Positions 21,890 through 33,119 of a stretch of 64,000 nucleotides of DNA are shown here, one piece after another. Both the position numbers and the translations under genes were made by a program. Numbering within the stretch: position 1 is the first letter of the stretch; each line of letters begins with the position of its first letter. The notes beneath the pieces are model-generated. The model worked only from the letters and a program-made list of their open reading frames with translations, was not told the origin of the DNA and ran no database searches. The stretch comes from Hyparrhenia diplandra (Eukaryota; Streptophyta; Magnoliopsida; Poales; Poaceae), in assembly GCA_015847255.1 (NCBI GenBank), contig JADLZK010005511.1, positions 704,537 to 768,536 of the forward strand, in the 5' to 3' direction.

Positions 21890-23060
21890 CCCACCTACAA
21901 GGTTGAGATTGTAGACAAAATGTTTCAACTTCTCACGAGAGAGAGCCTTGGTGAAACCATCGCCCACTTGATCGCCAAGATGAATGAATCGATGTCAAGT
22001 AGACCTTGAGCAACACGCTCACGAACAAAGTGGAAATCAATTTCAATATGTTTGGTGCGAGCATGAAACACCGGATTTGTAGCAAGATATCGTAGCACCC
22101 AAATTATCACACCACAAGCGGGCACGGGGTGGATGAGCAATCTTGAGTTCCTTCAACAATTTACGGATCCACATCATCTCGGTGTAGCATTAGCCAAAGC
22201 TTTATATTCAGCCGGTGCTAGACCGAGAGACAATAGCTTGCTTTCGTGCCGTCCATGACACTAAGTTGTTACCAAGAAATATTGCAAACCCACCGTTGAG
22301 CGATGATCATCCACACAAACCGCCCAATCGGCATCGAGAAACCACTAACAAGCATGGAAGAGCCTTTAGCAAAACGAAGCCCCATATTAGTTGTCCCACG
22401 AACATACCTCGGGATCCTTTTCACGGCACTGAAAATGAGTTGTAGTGGGCGCATGCAAGAATTGGCACACCTTGTTCTGACAAATGCAATGTCGGGCGTG
22501 TGAGAGTCAAATATTGAAGAGCCCCAACCAAACTACGGACCGAAAGTGGCATCATCGGCACTAAGAAGTGTACCATTAGTAATACTTAGCTTTTTGAGAG
22601 GTTGGGAGAGGAGTATCAACAAAGATTGCACTTAGCCATACCGGACCGAGCAAGAATATCGGAAGCATAGCCACCTTGGGAAAGCACAAGACCTTGTGAA
22701 TCACGCTTCACCTCGATTCCAAGAAAATAGTGGAGATCACCAAGATCCTTTAAGGCAAACTCACGATGCAAGGCCGCAAGTAAGGCATTGGTGGCGAGAC
22801 ATAGAGGAGCTTGCAACTATTATATCATCAACGTAGACAAGAACAAAAACTATGATACCGTTCTTGTTAAAATAAAATAGTGAAGTATCATTTCGTGAAG
22901 GAACAAACCCCATTGATCTTAGCTTACCACAAAGGCGGTCATACCAGGCACGTGGTGCTTGCTTTAACCCATAAAGCGCTTTGTCAAGCTTGCAAACATA
23001 TGTGGGATGATTTGGATCGATTGTACCCGGGAGGTTCTTTGCATGAACACATCTTCATTC
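21890..23060 (-). pseudogene. copia pol fragment: reverse transcriptase end plus RNase H
   Basis: The RT part shows LKDLGDLHYFLGIEV and LVLSQGGYASDIL (22,616-22,816), preceded by decayed matches to the segment containing the YVDD box. The RNase H part shows the IPRYVRGTTNMGLRFAKGSS region (22,269-22,454) and, closer to the LTR, NPVFHARTKHIEIDFHFVRE (21,925-22,140). All of these are hallmarks of grass copia polyproteins. Many frameshifts separate the pieces, so the fragment is non-functional. Confidence 0.85.
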
Positions 23061-23070
23061 AACACACCAT

Positions 23071-24771
23071 TGTTGACAGTCACCAACGACATATTTTTCC
23101 CGTCAACTTACTACCATAAAAGGGAGTAAAACTATACCTTTTATACTCATATGCATTTATCACAAATAAATTCCACTTGTAGTGTCTAGTATTTTATTTT
23201 TGCGATTTATAATAAAAGCAAGTGGAAAAATCGACCAAAGTACGCCATGGAAAGCGCATTATTGCAAAACACAAGCCCGAGAGCAAATCGACCCAAAACA
23301 TCAAAATTGGGCGAGCCAAGCCCGGCCCACAACTTTTCAAGGCGAGGGGGAAGACACCCCACCGAGGCCGGGCCAAAGCCAAGCCCCGAGGGGCGCCACA
23401 AGCACCACCGGTGCGGCCAAGCACCCTCCCACGAGGCGGTTTTCGCCCGGCCTCGGGGAGGCGGTTCGTGCACCTGCCAAATGGGGATTCCCGCCGTTGG
23501 ATGGTCGGTTTGCTCAGATTAGGAAGGTTTACCAGGTCGGTTTTGGTGTAATTTAGCATTTAGGCCCCTCCTCCAAGTGTATAAGTAGACCCCCTCTCCT
23601 CCTCTCTCAACACACACCACTTGGAGTCCAAACAAATCTCTCTCTCTCTCTACCACCTCTACCTCTCTCTCTTCTTCTACTTCTTCTTTCTTCTTCTTCT
23701 TTCTTCTTCCTCTTAGTTCTTGGTTAGCACTTGGAGTAGAAGAGCTACAAGGAGGGCTTGTCTCCTAGAAGAAAGTGCTTTGGTAATACATCTTCTCTAT
23801 GGAGCATTCTTCTATTTACAAGTCCTGTATCTATGTTCTTGGCCTAACTTATGAACTAGAGTATAGTCTTGTTCATGTTCTTGTGTTGGTATATGAACTA
23901 GCATATAGTTTACATATCATAATCTTGACATGTTCATCTCGGTTCATCATCGATCATCGTATGCCTAACTTGATTAGAGGTGAGATATCGGTTCGTTGTT
24001 CCTTCGGGTTTGCTCTTGTTCTAGTCCGGTCCATTCGACGAAAGTGGGGATCTGGGGGGACAAGAGTAGTGCTTTCGATATGCGGGCATGGTGCCCTGTA
24101 TTACGACACCTACGGATATGAGGGCATGCCACGGTTGAGGGTAGGCGGCTTGGTCGTGACAAGCCTTGACCGCCCCTTTGAAATCCCCCCCACGTTCGTA
24201 TGTTCAGTAGGAGTTCGTAAATGCCTCGGTAGGGAAGCGGACTTCCGTGATGGGGTCTCCCAGGTATCCTAGACCTAACCATGATTAAATCAGGTTTGCA
24301 TATGATCCTAACTATTCATTTGTTTGACCATGACTAGATACATTAGAATTACTCTATTAGGTTATTCATTTATTCTTTATCTATTTTTTTATCCTTTTGT
24401 TGGTGGATTCTTAAGTGTGTGTCACACTATCCAACAACCGTTATTGCTTACCCCTCGTTATGAACAATTTGGTCTAAGCAAACACATGTTCCTCTATTCG
24501 GATGCCATGCTAGTTTATTAAACACATGCCTTCCTTTGGGAAAATATAAATAACGATACCCCGAATACTTAGGGTGAAATGCTACAATGATAGATCCGCG
24601 GCGCTTTTATGATGAAATATCTAAGATGGCAAGATCTATCCCGATTGACAATCCCCTTTCGGATCACCGACATGGTGGTTTACTTGGGAATGTCGGCCGC
24701 GATTGGGCGCTTTTATTGGGGATGGGTTTTATAATTGCTTTTCCTTTGATTGCGCTTAAGAAATGTCAACA
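23071..24771 (+). repeat. Athila 5' LTR
   Basis: It begins TGTTGA and ends TCAACA, a perfect 6-bp terminal inverted pair. Length is 1,701 bp. It is alignable throughout with 30,186-31,867. A CT-rich leader (about 23,636-23,715) follows a TATA-like tgtataagtag at about 23,578, the probable promoter. Confidence 0.9.
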
Positions 24772-24779
24772 AGCATTTT

Positions 24780-24797
24780 CGGCGCCGCTTCCGGGAA
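24780..24797 (+). promoter_or_regulatory. primer binding site, tRNA-Asp type (decayed)
   Basis: The sequence cggcgccgcttccgggaa, 8 bases after the LTR, is a mutated version of TGGCGCCGTTGCCGGGGA, complementary to the 3' end of plant tRNA-Asp. The first base and the central TTG are altered. Confidence 0.7.
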
Positions 24798-25229
24798 GGC
24801 ATTGTGAAAAAAAAAATAATAATATCGCTGGCTATGAATATGAACTGGGCGTGCGTGGCTACCATTTGCTCATACGGGCTAATCTTTTTATTTTTCTCCG
24901 TTGTGGATGAAAACAGATAGTGTATGTCGTTTCCTTCGGCGAAAAACTTCATCTCCATCCGCAGGCACTCCTAAGGAAGAACCGGTCTCGTTTTCTTCTG
25001 GCCGAACCCCCCGCTTGAGACCGACATCCCTCGCACCAACCGCAACTCAAGCCATGGCTTAAGTCGCCAGGCGATTTCTCTAATCCCGCCGTTACCAACG
25101 CGGCCATCGGGCCGGTGGTGAATGTGGTGGACAAAACTTTGAGCACGCGATCGGCCGGACCACCATGGTGCGTGCCACCCATTCCCCGGATCGCTTAGCG
25201 AGGACGCAAACGCCATCTCCAACACTTCC

Positions 25230-25700
25230 CGGAGCTATGCGACACAATCGTCATCAAGGACGTTGCGCCTGACGTCATCGTTCCGCTTGTTTCCCTTCTC
25301 CTCGTGGGGAAGGCGAAAAAAGGGTTCTACAAGGACAAGGAAGTCGCCGCGATGTGGGCCAAGTGCTCATGGCGTTCGGGCTAAGTTCTTCCCCATGGGC
25401 AAAACCAAGGCCCCGAGGGGAAGGATCGCCAATTTCCGGCCAGACATCAATGGAACCCATTCCCGAGGCGTGGGAGAGGCCGCAGAATACATTCTAGCAT
25501 GCCCGCACCACGGGATGGAAAATTGGCCGGTGCTCCAAAACTTCTACAATGGTCTCACCGCCATATCAAAAGGGGCACCTCAACGCCGCCTGGTGGCGCA
25601 TTCCTATCGCCACCATCGATCGTGCAACAACCCCGATTGATAAAATGGTGGCAAACCGTAGCCGGGCTTAAGACAGAGCCCTAGCAAAAACATAAAAAGG
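25230..25700 (+). pseudogene. Athila gag remnant
   Basis: Frame-shifted pieces read KDVAPDVIVPLVSLLLVGKA, MWAKCSWRSG, GRIANF, EAAEYILACPHHGMENWPVL, QNFYNGLTAISKG and IDKMV. These are the conserved core of the Athila-type gag (retrotransposon gag fold). At least four frame changes occur within 470 bp. Gag would form the cytoplasmic virus-like particle; this copy cannot. Confidence 0.75.
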
Positions 25701-26179
25701 CATGCATACCGAAGGAGGCGATATGTTTGCCGCAAAAAATGGATCTTGGCCGAAGAAGCCGGAGGAGCGCCAGCGACGTGCTCTACTACCCGCCACGCCA
25801 GCTTTATGCCGCACGCCACATGACCTGCGGAGACGCGGTGGGTGAAGTTGGCCACTGGGGATAACCTTCCGAGACCGCGGAAGAAGCCGCATTCATCCAC
25901 AACAAAGAACGGTATCCCCAACCCCCGCTAGGGCCGAATAACCAACCTGTGCCACCATTCCAAGGTAACAGGGGGTACAACCCAATTACAACCCCGGGTC
26001 CGTCATTGAAGGACCTCGTAATCGGGCCAAGCCAAAATTAACGAAAACCTCACCCAAAAAGATGAGCCATCAAGACAAGATCCTTGAGGGAGTAAACAAT
26101 AAGCCCAAGGGTTGACATCGGGCCGTGGAAGAACCACAACTAAGCTTCAACAAGATGATAGAAACACAAACCGCCCAAA

Positions 26180-26800
26180 TTGTCGCCAAGTTGCCGCTTA
26201 ACGACGCAAGTGGTGATTCCGTGGGCAACCTCGAGGTCCCGCACGCAGCCTGCTAACATGATATCTCCGAGGCTCGGCCAACCCACCGAGTTAAAGAAGA
26301 TCCCCGTGGACCTCGCCATTTATTGCCAAGAAAGGAGACCCCGGCGCCCGATCATCACCGGCGCCATTGGCCCCCACAATCTCGGGCCAATGCATTTTGT
26401 GACCCTGGGGCCAAAGATCAACGTGATGTCCAAGGCCACCTTCGATGCATCCATGGAGGGACACTTGCTCCCGCAAGATTTGTCCTCCAAATGGCGATCA
26501 AACAACACTGCTGCCCGAGGGAATTCCTAAGACATGTTGATTAAAAATTCAAGATGAGTACATCCCTCAGACTTTGTGGTCCTGCCATGGGCCCAAAGGA
26601 GGATGTGTCTCTCCTCCTCCTGGGAGACCATTTCTCTCTATACCAAAGCCGACATCGGGCCTGGGAAGGGCTTACTCGCCTTCCATGTCGAGACAAGGCG
26701 GTAAAGTGCCCATTCATTGCAATAAGCAACAACACACCCCAAGTAAATCATCATTTCATCAAAACCGTGTGGGAGTGTTGGAGGATCTCGACTCAAAACC
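26180..26800 (+). pseudogene. Athila aspartic protease remnant
   Basis: INVMSKATFDA (about 26,418-26,450), then DFVVLPWA- and TKADIGPGKGLLAFHV-like pieces in other frames, match the pepsin-type protease that follows gag in these elements. The aspartate of the active-site triplet is no longer in frame with the rest (TLGPKINVMS is read). The region ends near 26,830 with 'gttcgactataaataa', a string typical of the end of Athila polyproteins. RT, RNase H and integrase appear to have been deleted around here. Confidence 0.65.
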
Positions 26801-26859
26801 CCTGAGTAGGTGCTCCTCCCGCCAAGAAGTAGGAGAGTCGACAGTTCGACTATAAATAA

Positions 26860-27345
26860 CGCCTTAAAAAGAAAAAAAAGGGGCCAAAAAAAAAAAAAAA
26901 AAAATGTGTTTTATAAAATATTTTATTATCAAAAATTAACAAAAAATATTTATTACATAAAAATGGAGTAAGTAAATATTTTTGAAAACTAAAATAAAAA
27001 AGTCTTCATAAATAAATTCTTTTCATGAAAAAATAAAGAAAATATTTTCTACATAAAAGTATATACAAAAATATTTTTAAAATAATTTTTCTATTTAAAA
27101 ATAAATTTATATTTGAAAATTTTTGGAGAAATTCAAAAAGGGAGAAAACGGCCAACCAGCCACAGCAAACAACCGCCAATCTAACTTTTTCGCGGACCGC
27201 TGGAGCACGCCTGGCCAAAGCTAGCAAAGAAGTCGCCGAAAAAAGGTGCGGTGCGCCAAGCACCCTGGGTGCGCCGCGACTCTACGGCTACTTTCGCCAA
27301 CGCTTCCTACCTAGCATTGTGTGGAGCGTAATTCTCGGCCGCTGG
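26860..27345. other. AT-rich non-coding stretch inside the Athila element
   Basis: A 19-base A-run at 26,886-26,904 is followed by 200 bases of AT-rich DNA ('aaatattttt' repeated). From about 27,135 the composition turns GC-rich. No gene is seen. Confidence 0.5.
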
Positions 27346-27352
27346 CTCTGGG

Positions 27353-27362
27353 CTATAAATAG
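27353..27362 (+). promoter_or_regulatory. TATA-box-like site upstream of the env-like region
   Basis: The sequence ctataaatag lies in GC-rich DNA and is followed by a CT-rich leader with repeated ctctcact strings (27,392-27,440). Spacing and composition resemble a plant core promoter. It would allow a separate transcript of the env-like region. This is inferred from sequence only. Confidence 0.4.
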
Positions 27363-27649
27363 CCCGAAAGCACCGGTGTGAGAGCACCCACCTCTCATTT
27401 TCACTCTCTCACTCTCCTCACACCCTCTCCCACTTGTTTTACACTTTATTTTTCCACCAAAAACATTGTGCCGAAAGCAAGAACACGGTGTGAAAGTTCA
27501 TACTTTCATCTAACCCTTGCACACCTGCCAAGGTCTTGCTTCAATCGCTTTTTGCGTAAGCTATGAAGAAAAGCGGGAAGATCTTCACGGGTTGAGGCGA
27601 TTGCCAAGACATAGCTCACGCACAAACAAGCACAAGCTTTCCTCTCAAC

Positions 27650-29200
27650 TTGGGACATCTGAAGAAGGCCCCATGCAAGAAGACGCTACACCGCTTCTGG
27701 GAGGGAAGAAGCTCAAGCCCCCTCCGACAAACGACGGCCGACGCTGGGCCGCATTCGATTATCCGTGGAGACGGAGATGCAAGCATATCTCCTACTAATG
27801 ACCGTAGCTTCCCTCTAGCACACGCCTCCGGAATCGACTGGTGCCTCCTCGAACAAAATGTATGGACGATGAATTCCCTATCCTTGGAGAGCAACCGGTG
27901 GCGTGATATTCCCCTTGAGGAGAGGAAGGTTCTCGCCCCCGACAATTCAATTTTGTGCACACTAGTAGAGGACCATTTAGAATTTCTTTCCTTTTTTTTG
28001 GTACACTTTATCATGTCAATGGGCGACTCTAGCTCGGCCACCGGGTTTCAGCTATAGATGTGCACTAAACATAGATGCCGCTTCTTCCCGCTTTGTCGAA
28101 ACCACTTTTGGGAGGAGATATCCTATGCTCATGAGGCCGGTATTTTCAAACTCGCCACTCACAGATCCAAAGACCCATCACTTAGATATATCCATCGCCG
28201 GATCTCAAGCGATTTTTGTTTCCTAGACACGGGTTAGATGGGTGAATGATGTTGAATTAAAATTACTCTATGCTATTGTCCATTAAGGGTGTAGTAGCCC
28301 AAAGGGTAGAGATGTGCAGAACTTTTTGCATATTATCACAAAAGTTGTTGTTCGGGCCACCGCATTATCTCTTATCACACACCCGCCAAGGATTGGAGCT
28401 TTGGATAATCAGCAGATAGAGTACATTTCCACACCAGTGATTTTTGGACTCTATGCCAGCCTTTGTGCAGTGGGCACTTAGTTAAGATTTACCATCCGGG
28501 CGAAGCTTGGTCATCTTTTCTTGGGCTATGCAACTATAGTTCTGCTACCTAACCCGACTTTGCCAGCTTGTATAAAAGCTGTGCACTAACATTTGAGCTC
28601 GAGATCACGATAGCTTCGGCGCAGAAAGACACCCCATCTTCTTCACGCTAGGTCGAGACCTGAGGTTGGGATCCTCCTCCCATGGGCCCTACTTCACGCC
28701 GTTTTAGCCAAACAACCACACCTCTAATTTGGGTGTTCCGTGCAAAGATGGCCTCATCCTATGGGGACCCTGTGGGTAATACCCGGGTATGATCCTAGGT
28801 GGGAGCCTGGCCACTGCACCTACCGGCACCATCGAGTGGCCTCAAGGAGATACAAAGCAAAGATGGAGGGCCAATGTGATTTGACTTGACGACAGTTCCA
28901 ATTTATATTCCCTTTACCCGGGGCCCAAAGCAGTGCAGCCACCACAAGGGGTGGAGGTTATCGGTATCCAACAAGAAGACTCTCGACGCCCAAGATTAGG
29001 AACATTGAGCACACGCTCATCACCCATGTGCAAAGTACCGCATGCTGCGCCAGAATCGGGAGCGCCAGAGTCGCCAGAGATGGACCCAATTGGAGTCCAA
29101 CATGGCTACGAACGCACACAGGAAGCATTCTCGAGGTACCAAGGCTTCATCCCGATCAATAGGCTTCAGATAGCTTGGGGAGGACCCCACAGTGTATCAT
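27650..29200 (+). pseudogene. Athila env-like ORF remnant
   Basis: A first frame (27,650-28,057) contains NVWTMNSLSLESNRWRDIPL. Further on, pieces such as ALSLITHPPRIGALDNQQIE and YISTPVIFGLYASLCAVG (about 28,360-28,480) correspond to the conserved part of the extra ORF located after pol in Athila elements, often called env-like. Its function is not established in plants. Stops occur throughout. Confidence 0.6.
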
Positions 29201-29239
29201 TGCATTGCATATTTATTTCCATCAATTTTATTTTTTTTT

Positions 29240-29900
29240 TAGCATGTTTAAATTTCAGCAATCTTGCTTGCAAAAAAAAACTAAAACTAAAAAAAAAAAA
29301 AAAAAAAAGAAAATCCAAAAATAGAATAAGTAGCTCTTCTATGTGCCTTAATGTTTATATATATGAGCTATAAAAAATGTTTAGTCTTAGTCCCTTGTTG
29401 AAATGATGAATAGTTGCTCTGCCTTTTATGCTTTGCCCGTGCCTAGTTTATAATTTGAATTTCTAAAGTTTGGGTTTAGTGGCTAAGTCTAAAAACTCAT
29501 CCCTAAAAAAAAAAACCTAATTCATGTGGGTTGTATAGGCTCTATCTAGTCTAAGTTGCTGCCAAGTATGATATGGTACAAATGGATTTGCTATGATTTC
29601 ATCCAAAAAAGAAAAACTTGACATCCCGAATCTACTTTTGAAAGAAAAGAGAAATGATATGGGCTATGCTAAAAAAAAAAAAAAAAAGAGAGAAAGAAAA
29701 ATGAGATGAAAATGGACAAGTGTCCGAGGGCGCAGTAGAGCCCACATCTCTAAAAAAAAAAAAAAGAAAGAGAGGAAATAAAAGACAAAAGTCTAGGGCT
29801 AGTAGAGCCCACCTCTCCAAAAAAAAAAAAGAGAAAATATATATATAGCAATAAAGCCCATACTTTCTAAAAAAAAATAAATATTATCTAAATAAATAAA
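29240..29900. repeat. A-rich repeats in the Athila 3' region
   Basis: Poly-A runs of 13-20 bases alternate with a short motif 'tagagcccac.tctc' (near 29,727 and 29,803) and a 'aaagcccata' variant near 29,855. This suggests an irregular tandem array with a period of roughly 70 bp. It is non-coding. Confidence 0.5.
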
Positions 29901-30170
29901 CCCCTGATAAAAAAGTTGATCAAAAAAGGATGAATGATAAGCATTTCTGTTATAACCGCTCTATCCGCAACCGCCAAGACTTTGAGAAAAGCTAGAAAGC
30001 CCCGCCACGCATGAAAGGTAATAAAGGGTGGGAAAAAAGATGTGCCATTTTATTCAAACTCTAGTAGAAAATCTTATTATAACCCTGGCACTTGTAAAAC
30101 GTAATCGCATAGTAGCAACTCCCGACAACAATCAAGTATTTTCTCTTTTGCTCGAGGACGCGCAAAGGGT

Positions 30171-30185
30171 AAGCTTAGGGGAGTT
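30171..30185 (+). promoter_or_regulatory. polypurine tract of the Athila element
   Basis: aagcttaggggagtt ends directly at the start of the 3' LTR. It follows 'ctcgaggacgcgcaaaggg', the string normally found at this place in Athila-like grass elements. It would prime plus-strand synthesis. Confidence 0.75.
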
Positions 30186-31867
30186 TGTTGACTCAGCCAC
30201 TAATCCATATATTTTTCCCTGGCCAACTTACTACCATAAAGGAGTAAAACTATACCTTTTTATACTCATATGCATTTATCACTAATAAAATTCCATTTGT
30301 AGTGTCTAGTATTTTATTTTGCAAATTTATAATAAAAAGCAAGTGGAAAATCGACCAAAGTACGCCATCCGAAAGCACATTATTGCAAAACACAAGCCCG
30401 TGGAGCAAATCGACCAAAACAAAACATCAAAATAACTTTTCAAGACGAAGGAAGACACCCCACCGAGGCCCTGCCAGCCGAGCCTGGTGCGCGCCGCACC
30501 ACTGGGTGCGGCCGCTCCCCGAGGCTTTCGCCCAACCTCGGGGAGGCGGTTCGTGCACCCGCTAAAATGGGGATTCCCCGCCGGGATGGTCGGTTTGCTC
30601 GTATTAGGAAGGTTTACTGTGTCGGTTTTGGTGTAATTTAGCACTTAGGCCCCTCCTCCAAGTGTATAAGTAGGCCCCCCTCTCCCCTCTCTCAACACAC
30701 ACCACTTGGAGTCCAAAGAAACCAAAGAATCTCTCTCTCTCTACCACCTCTTACCTCTCTCTCTCTTCTTCTACTTCTTCTTTCTTCTTCTACTTTCTTT
30801 CTTCTTTTCTTAGTTCTTGGTTAGCACTTGAGTAGAAGAGCTACAAGGAGGGCTTGTCTCCTAGAAGAAAGTGCTTTGTAATACATCTTCTTATGGAGCA
30901 TTCTTCTATTTTTACAAGTCTTATATCTATGTTCTTGGCCTAACTTATGAACTAGAGTATAGTCTTGTTCATGTTCTTGTGTTGGTATATGAATCCAGCA
31001 TATAGTTTACATATCATAATCTTGACATGTTCATATCTCAGCTCATCATCGATCATCGTATGCCTAACTTGATTAGAGGTGGGATAATGGTCCGTTGTTC
31101 CTTCGGGTTTGCTCTTGTTCTAGTCCGCCCATTCGACGAGTGGGGGATCCCGGGGGACAAGAGTAGTGTTTCTAATATGCGGCATGGTGCCCGTATTACG
31201 ACACCCGCGATATGAGTGCACGCCACGTTGAGGGGGTAGGCGGCTTGGTCGTGACAAGCCTTGACCGCCCCCTTGAAATCCCCCCCACGCTCGTGGTGTG
31301 CCGTAGGAGTTCAGAAATGCTTCCTATCGGGCCGTATGGTATCCGTGGAGTCTCCCCGTTATCCTAGACCCAACCATGATTAAATCAGTTTTTGCATATG
31401 ATCCTAACTATTCATTTGTATGGCCATGACTAGATACATTAGAATTACTCCATTAGATTATTTATTTATTCTTTATCTATTTTCTTTATCCTTTTTGTCG
31501 GTGTATTCTAAGTGTGTGTCACACTATCCATAAACCATTATTGCTTACCCCTCGTTATGAACAATTTGGTCTAAGCAAAACACATGTTCCTCTATTATTC
31601 ATGCCATGCTAGCTTATTAATCACATGCCTTCCTTTGGGAAAATATAAATAACGATACCCCGAATACTTCCGGTGAAATGCTACAATGATAGATCCGCGG
31701 CGCTTGGCGGATGAAATATCTAAGATGGCAAGATCTATCCCGCTGACAATCCCTTTCGGATCACCGACATGGTGGTTTTATTTGGGAATGTCACGCGCAT
31801 TTCGGGCGCCGTTATTGGGGATGGGTTTTATACCCGCTTCCTTTGATTGCGCTAAGAAATGTCAACA
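30186..31867 (+). repeat. Athila 3' LTR
   Basis: It begins TGTTGA and ends TCAACA. Length is 1,682 bp. Compared with the 5' LTR it shows many small indels and substitutions, more than the LTR pair at 51-63 kb, which suggests an older insertion if not sequencing noise. Confidence 0.9.
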
Positions 31868-32760
31868 AGCCTCCCTCTATACAAGCTCCCGAAGAAGTCG
31901 AGCGTCGCTCCGGACCAACGAGGCACAAGCCGCACTCGACTCACTAAAAGAGCTCCCCGACAAACCCACCCGTGCTCACCCCCGCCCAAGCCAAACGAGC
32001 CAATGTTACACTTACATCTCGGCCACCTCGCCGCAGTCGCCAAGACGTGCTCGGGTTGAGCACGAGGAAGAAGGACACGCGGGCCCGCATGGCCCGCCTA
32101 CTTCTTCATCGGGCCGAGGTCCTCTCCGACACCAAGACACGGTACCCGCAGCTCCGTAAGCTCGTTTCACGCCTTTGCCGATCACGCCGCCGCAGTTGCG
32201 CCACTACTCGCCGACGCCCATCCGATCACCGTCGCCTCCAAGTTTTCACTGGTGAGGTCATCCGCAGCCTCGAGGCCACGGGTCGCATCGCCAAGTGGGG
32301 GCATCGAGCTCATGGGCCTGACATCTCAGACGCCCCAAGGGATGCCATCAAATCCCGTGTGCCCCGACTTTGTTGCCGAGTGGGATCGGAGACGCTACCG
32401 CCGCCCAAGCCGACGACAATAATACCGGACCCTCTACTTCGACGGTCCGTGAAGAGGTATGGGCGCTACCGGATCGCCGGCTCTCACAAGACAACGCGGC
32501 GCATGAGGTACTCGATCCGCTCCACTTTACCGCTTCAAACAACGCCGCCGAATACGAGGCCCCGGGTAACGGCCCGCCGCCACCGAGCCCGGCATCAAGC
32601 TGCCGAGGTCCCGGGAGACTCCAAGCTCGCCGCCGATCGTGGTCACTAAGGAGGCCGACCGTGTCGCCGAGGATGATCCCCCACTTCGGCAAAAGGTGCA
32701 CGAGCTCGAGGAGCACTCTCGACGGCCTCGAAGTTCCCGCACATCCGCCGCGCAACAACG
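31868..32760 (+). pseudogene. gypsy RT end, RNase H and second (archaeal-type) RNase H
   Basis: The start reads SLYT(S)SRRSR...TNEAQAALDSLKELP, the end of RT. TKTRYPQL, RRRSCATT-type decay and VFTGEVIRSLEATGRIAKWG follow for the first RNase H. From about 32,410, pieces like TLYFDGSVKRYG, DNAAHEVLDPLHFTASNNAA and EYEA give the second RNase H, the duplicate domain that marks the Tat lineage. Frames change several times. Confidence 0.8.
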
Positions 32761-33119
32761 GCGACGCCGACGTCCCGCTAAGCTCGCTCCGACCGACCAC
32801 AGTCCCCCTGTGTTCGCCCATGATCGCGATGTTCCTTCGACGCTTGAGGGCGAGGGGTCGAACCCACGCGACCGACCAAGGTGGTGCCGCTCGGGCCGCT
32901 TTCCCAACAAAGTCTCGAACCCTCATCGAGCTCGAGCTCACCGATGGAGGTCGACCTGCCGGGCCGAGGTCCTTGCAGGATCCCGGAGTCGAAGCCCCAA
33001 GACCCGATCGGGCGATCCCCATCCCGGGATGGCCGAGGGACGGCAAGCTCCCCGCCGTGGAAAGAAGAGGCTAGGCGACGCGACGCCGAGCCAAGTCCCA
33101 CGCCGCCATCGAGCACGAG

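Larger units (their letters stand above)
21609..23070 (-). mobile_element. Ty1/copia retrotransposon, 3' part only
   Basis: On the minus strand this reads in order: end of RT, RNase H, polypurine tract and LTR. It is cut off at 23,070, where the Athila LTR begins, so gag, protease, integrase and most of RT are absent. Its orientation is opposite to that of the neighbouring gypsy elements. Confidence 0.85.
23071..31867 (+). mobile_element. Athila-type Ty3/gypsy LTR retrotransposon, internally deleted
   Basis: Two LTRs of about 1.7 kb bracket 5.4 kb. The tRNA-Asp-type primer binding site, the order gag-protease-env-like, and the 'ctcgaggacg...aagcttaggggag' polypurine region fit the Athila lineage. 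No RT, RNase H or integrase remains, so it would need help in trans to move. The flanks differ (accat before, agcct after) and the neighbours are two different elements, so no target duplication is visible. Confidence 0.85.

Noticed and set aside
23071..31867. Target duplication for the Athila element
   Set aside because: The five bases on each side (accat, agcct) do not match.
32348..33046. 232-codon minus-strand ORF
   Set aside because: Shadow of the plus-strand aRNase H and integrase region, which shows conserved motifs.
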